A program made the translations under genes and the position numbers. The notes under the pieces were generated by a model. That model ran no database searches. It was not told the origin of the DNA and worked only from the letters and a program-made list of their open reading frames with translations. A DNA stretch of 64,000 nucleotides from Congeria kusceri (taxonomy: Eukaryota > Mollusca > Bivalvia > Myida > Dreissenidae): NCBI GenBank assembly GCA_027627225.1, contig CM051034.1:45257048-45321047 (forward strand). Direction: 5' to 3'. This document shows, piece after piece, positions 61,991-64,000 of the stretch (position 1 is the first letter of the stretch; each line of letters starts with the position of its first letter).

Positions 61991-63436
61991 TCAGAGATAA
62001 CTTGTAAATATGGAGTCTAACCCTCTTTATTCGCAATTCGCACCTTAAATGTCCCCATACTTAAATAATTCCAAGGTGCAGGTACACATTTTAGGGATTA
62101 TAAGGGGGCGGGGAGGCGGAAAAATCAGAAATTACCAACCTACAAAATGTATTTTGCAAAACAGCAATTATAGATCAATTGCGTGATAATTAAGCAAGCA
62201 TCCGGTACGGGTGCTAGGCTAATGCACAATACAATTATGATATAGCTAATTAATTACAATGTTCGATGATCTGATGTGGCGTAAATGCAGATTTTTTTTT
62301 TAATTTGCGTTCTGGACAGACAATATTTTGCGTTATTCTTTATCATAAAGATATAATGTTGGCAAACAAAAGTAAAAAACTCGTAATGCTTTATTTTTTA
62401 AAGAACATAACATATTAAAAGGAGTAAATGTGAGGTTGAAACAAACATCGAATATTGTAATATTAGTTATACTGTTAGTAACTGAGGGTGTATGTGATAT
62501 ACACACTCAGTGAATTAATACCATTCGAGAGCTCACCGACTACCTTTAACTGGTGTCTTTTCATATTGATATCAATTGAAAATTAACGAAAGAAAACATA
62601 AAAGTTTTACATGAAACACCTACAATGACGCCACGACAATAAACAAAATGACGTCATTAGACTGCGTCATTTGACTTCTATGGGGTATTGAAATAAACCC
62701 ATGGTCTATGGAAAACACCCCATAGTCATGTGACCGCTCTTAGCCAATCGGATCGCTTCATTTATGTAGGAGGTGTGATCTCGTCCACTTCTCTTTGTTC
62801 GCACCTAGGTTATACAACCCCCACGTTGAAACAATGCTGAATAATAATTGGCGTATGTGTATCACTTTTGTTCGCACCTATACAATCGTCACATTTAAAT
62901 AGCTATTTACAAAACAATCCGTTATTCACACATATACAGTCTTATACATTATGTGACCTTTGTATTGTACTAAAAAGGTTTTGAAGCCAACCAGTGTAAG
63001 CTTGTTAAATTTGAACACACATATAACATTTTCAAACTATATATTGTTTGCACTTTTTATTTTAATGTTGAAAATCAGTAGTATGCCAGAGTACGATGTC
63101 CATGTACACATAGAGTTCTGAAAACAGAAGGTATTTTCCCCAATTTAAATCTAAGAATGCTAGAATCGTATTACTCCAACAATTATTTTAATTTATGTAT
63201 AGTTCCTTGAAAGCAAAAAGGGGCTATCATACATCCTTTCACATATGTCCTTACTTCTGGCTTTCAAGGGACGATATGCAGCACTAGTGTTTCCGCCATG
63301 GATACATTCATATGTTCATATTTTCGCATATTGCCACAATTGGCAGGTTTACAAAGCATCTAATGTGTCAGCCAAGAATCTGTAAGGAGCTCATGAACGC
63401 CGCGTCATTTTCGACTCGATGTAATTTTCGAGCCAG

Positions 63437-63547
63437 AGTAGCGACTGCCTGGAGACGACCACGGACAGCGACGGATGCGGAGAACTTGTGCTGGAACACA
63501 ATGGCCGATCACTGGCTCCGTCGCCAATGGCTAAAGAATTCAGAAAG
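63437..63547 (+). CDS. Candidate next exon of the filamin-repeat gene
   Basis: The acceptor AATTTTCGAGCCAG is followed by AGTAGCGACTGCC in phase 0, which agrees with the phase-0 donor of the filamin exon. The frame reads SSDCLETTTDSDGCGELVLE and HNGRSLAPSPMAKEFRK, then a possible donor AAG/GTAGCA. If the donor is not used, the frame continues with VATNPTWLRDYESLQS to TAA at 63,596. The balanced composition and open frame support an exon; no domain is recognised, and another frame across the same stretch is also open. Confidence 0.35.
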
Positions 63548-63598
63548 GTAGCAACTAACCCTACTTGGCTCCGCGACTACGAAAGTCTTCAATCTTAA

Positions 63599-64000
63599 AC
63601 TTAGTCACAACTAAAATATTGACTAATGAAATTGGTTGTTACATATTTGCCCTGCATTTCATTGGTAAATACTTTAAGTTCAGATTAAGATTGAGATTGA
63701 GAACTTTCATTGTCATGGAACTTGGCTCAAGTAAAAGATTACAGCTTTTATACTTACCGGAAATCGCACTGCAAAATATTAATTGTCATGTGACAGCAAG
63801 GCTCTTATTGGATGGTAGAACTTGACCTTCAATCGGTCGTCCACCCATCCTAAAGCGTAGCATATTATAGTTGGTATTTCCTGGTATTTCACAGGTGTTG
63901 TATGCGCACGTATGCAGCGTGTTTAGCACGTTTAGCCAACGTGATGTTGGAAAGCGCTCCCGAATATTGGAAGTTTACACCTAAACAATATTTATAATAT
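63599..64000. other. Non-coding stretch to window end
   Basis: No further exon or repeat recognised. Confidence 0.35.

Overview
The window looks like AT-rich, repeat-dominated nuclear DNA of an invertebrate animal, most likely a bivalve mollusc. This is inferred from spliced genes with AG/GT junctions, tRNA-derived SINEs, CR1/L2-like and Penelope-like retroelements, and several short families that carry internal tandem arrays and end in motifs such as AACAAGAGCTGTCAGAGGA. I recall such families from bivalve genomes; species cannot be decided here. There is no operon-like organisation, and nearly all open reading frames are chance frames or microsatellite frames.

Layout. 1-0.93 kb: 3' end of a CR1/L2-like LINE. 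0.93-7.9 kb: non-coding DNA with two large CTA-type trinucleotide tracts. 8-17.4 kb: a mosaic of non-autonomous elements, including an array-bearing element inserted into a 280-bp inverted-repeat element whose uninterrupted copy lies 1 kb downstream. 17.0-24.7 kb: two 340-380 bp direct repeats bracket a SINE, a decayed multi-exon gene (transposase-like, probably the DUF7869 family) and a decayed Penelope-like element with its GIY-YIG domain ahead of the RT. 25.2-27.15 kb: a 165-bp tandem family, then a regular array of CCGC-NN-GCGG cores. 27.2-36 kb: AT-rich DNA with scattered duplications, a GC-rich minisatellite and a foldback element.

36.23-49.55 kb is the dominant feature: about 222 head-to-tail copies of a 60-bp monomer with higher-order repeat structure. 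Its two flanks are the two halves of a sequence that also occurs uninterrupted at 34.62-35.06 kb, where the 60-bp segment is present once. The array therefore appears to have expanded inside one copy of a local duplication, with the unexpanded copy still beside it.

50.07-50.94 kb (minus) is the best gene: an exon encoding two B-box zinc fingers and a coiled coil (TRIM-like, no RING), with splice signals at both ends. If its 3' donor is used, the next intron runs toward, and possibly through, the satellite. 51.9-60 kb: two nested array-bearing elements, a LINE 3' fragment (minus), two adjacent inverted-repeat elements and a near-perfect hairpin. 61.57-63.6 kb (plus): a filamin-repeat exon and a possible following exon of a gene extending beyond the window.
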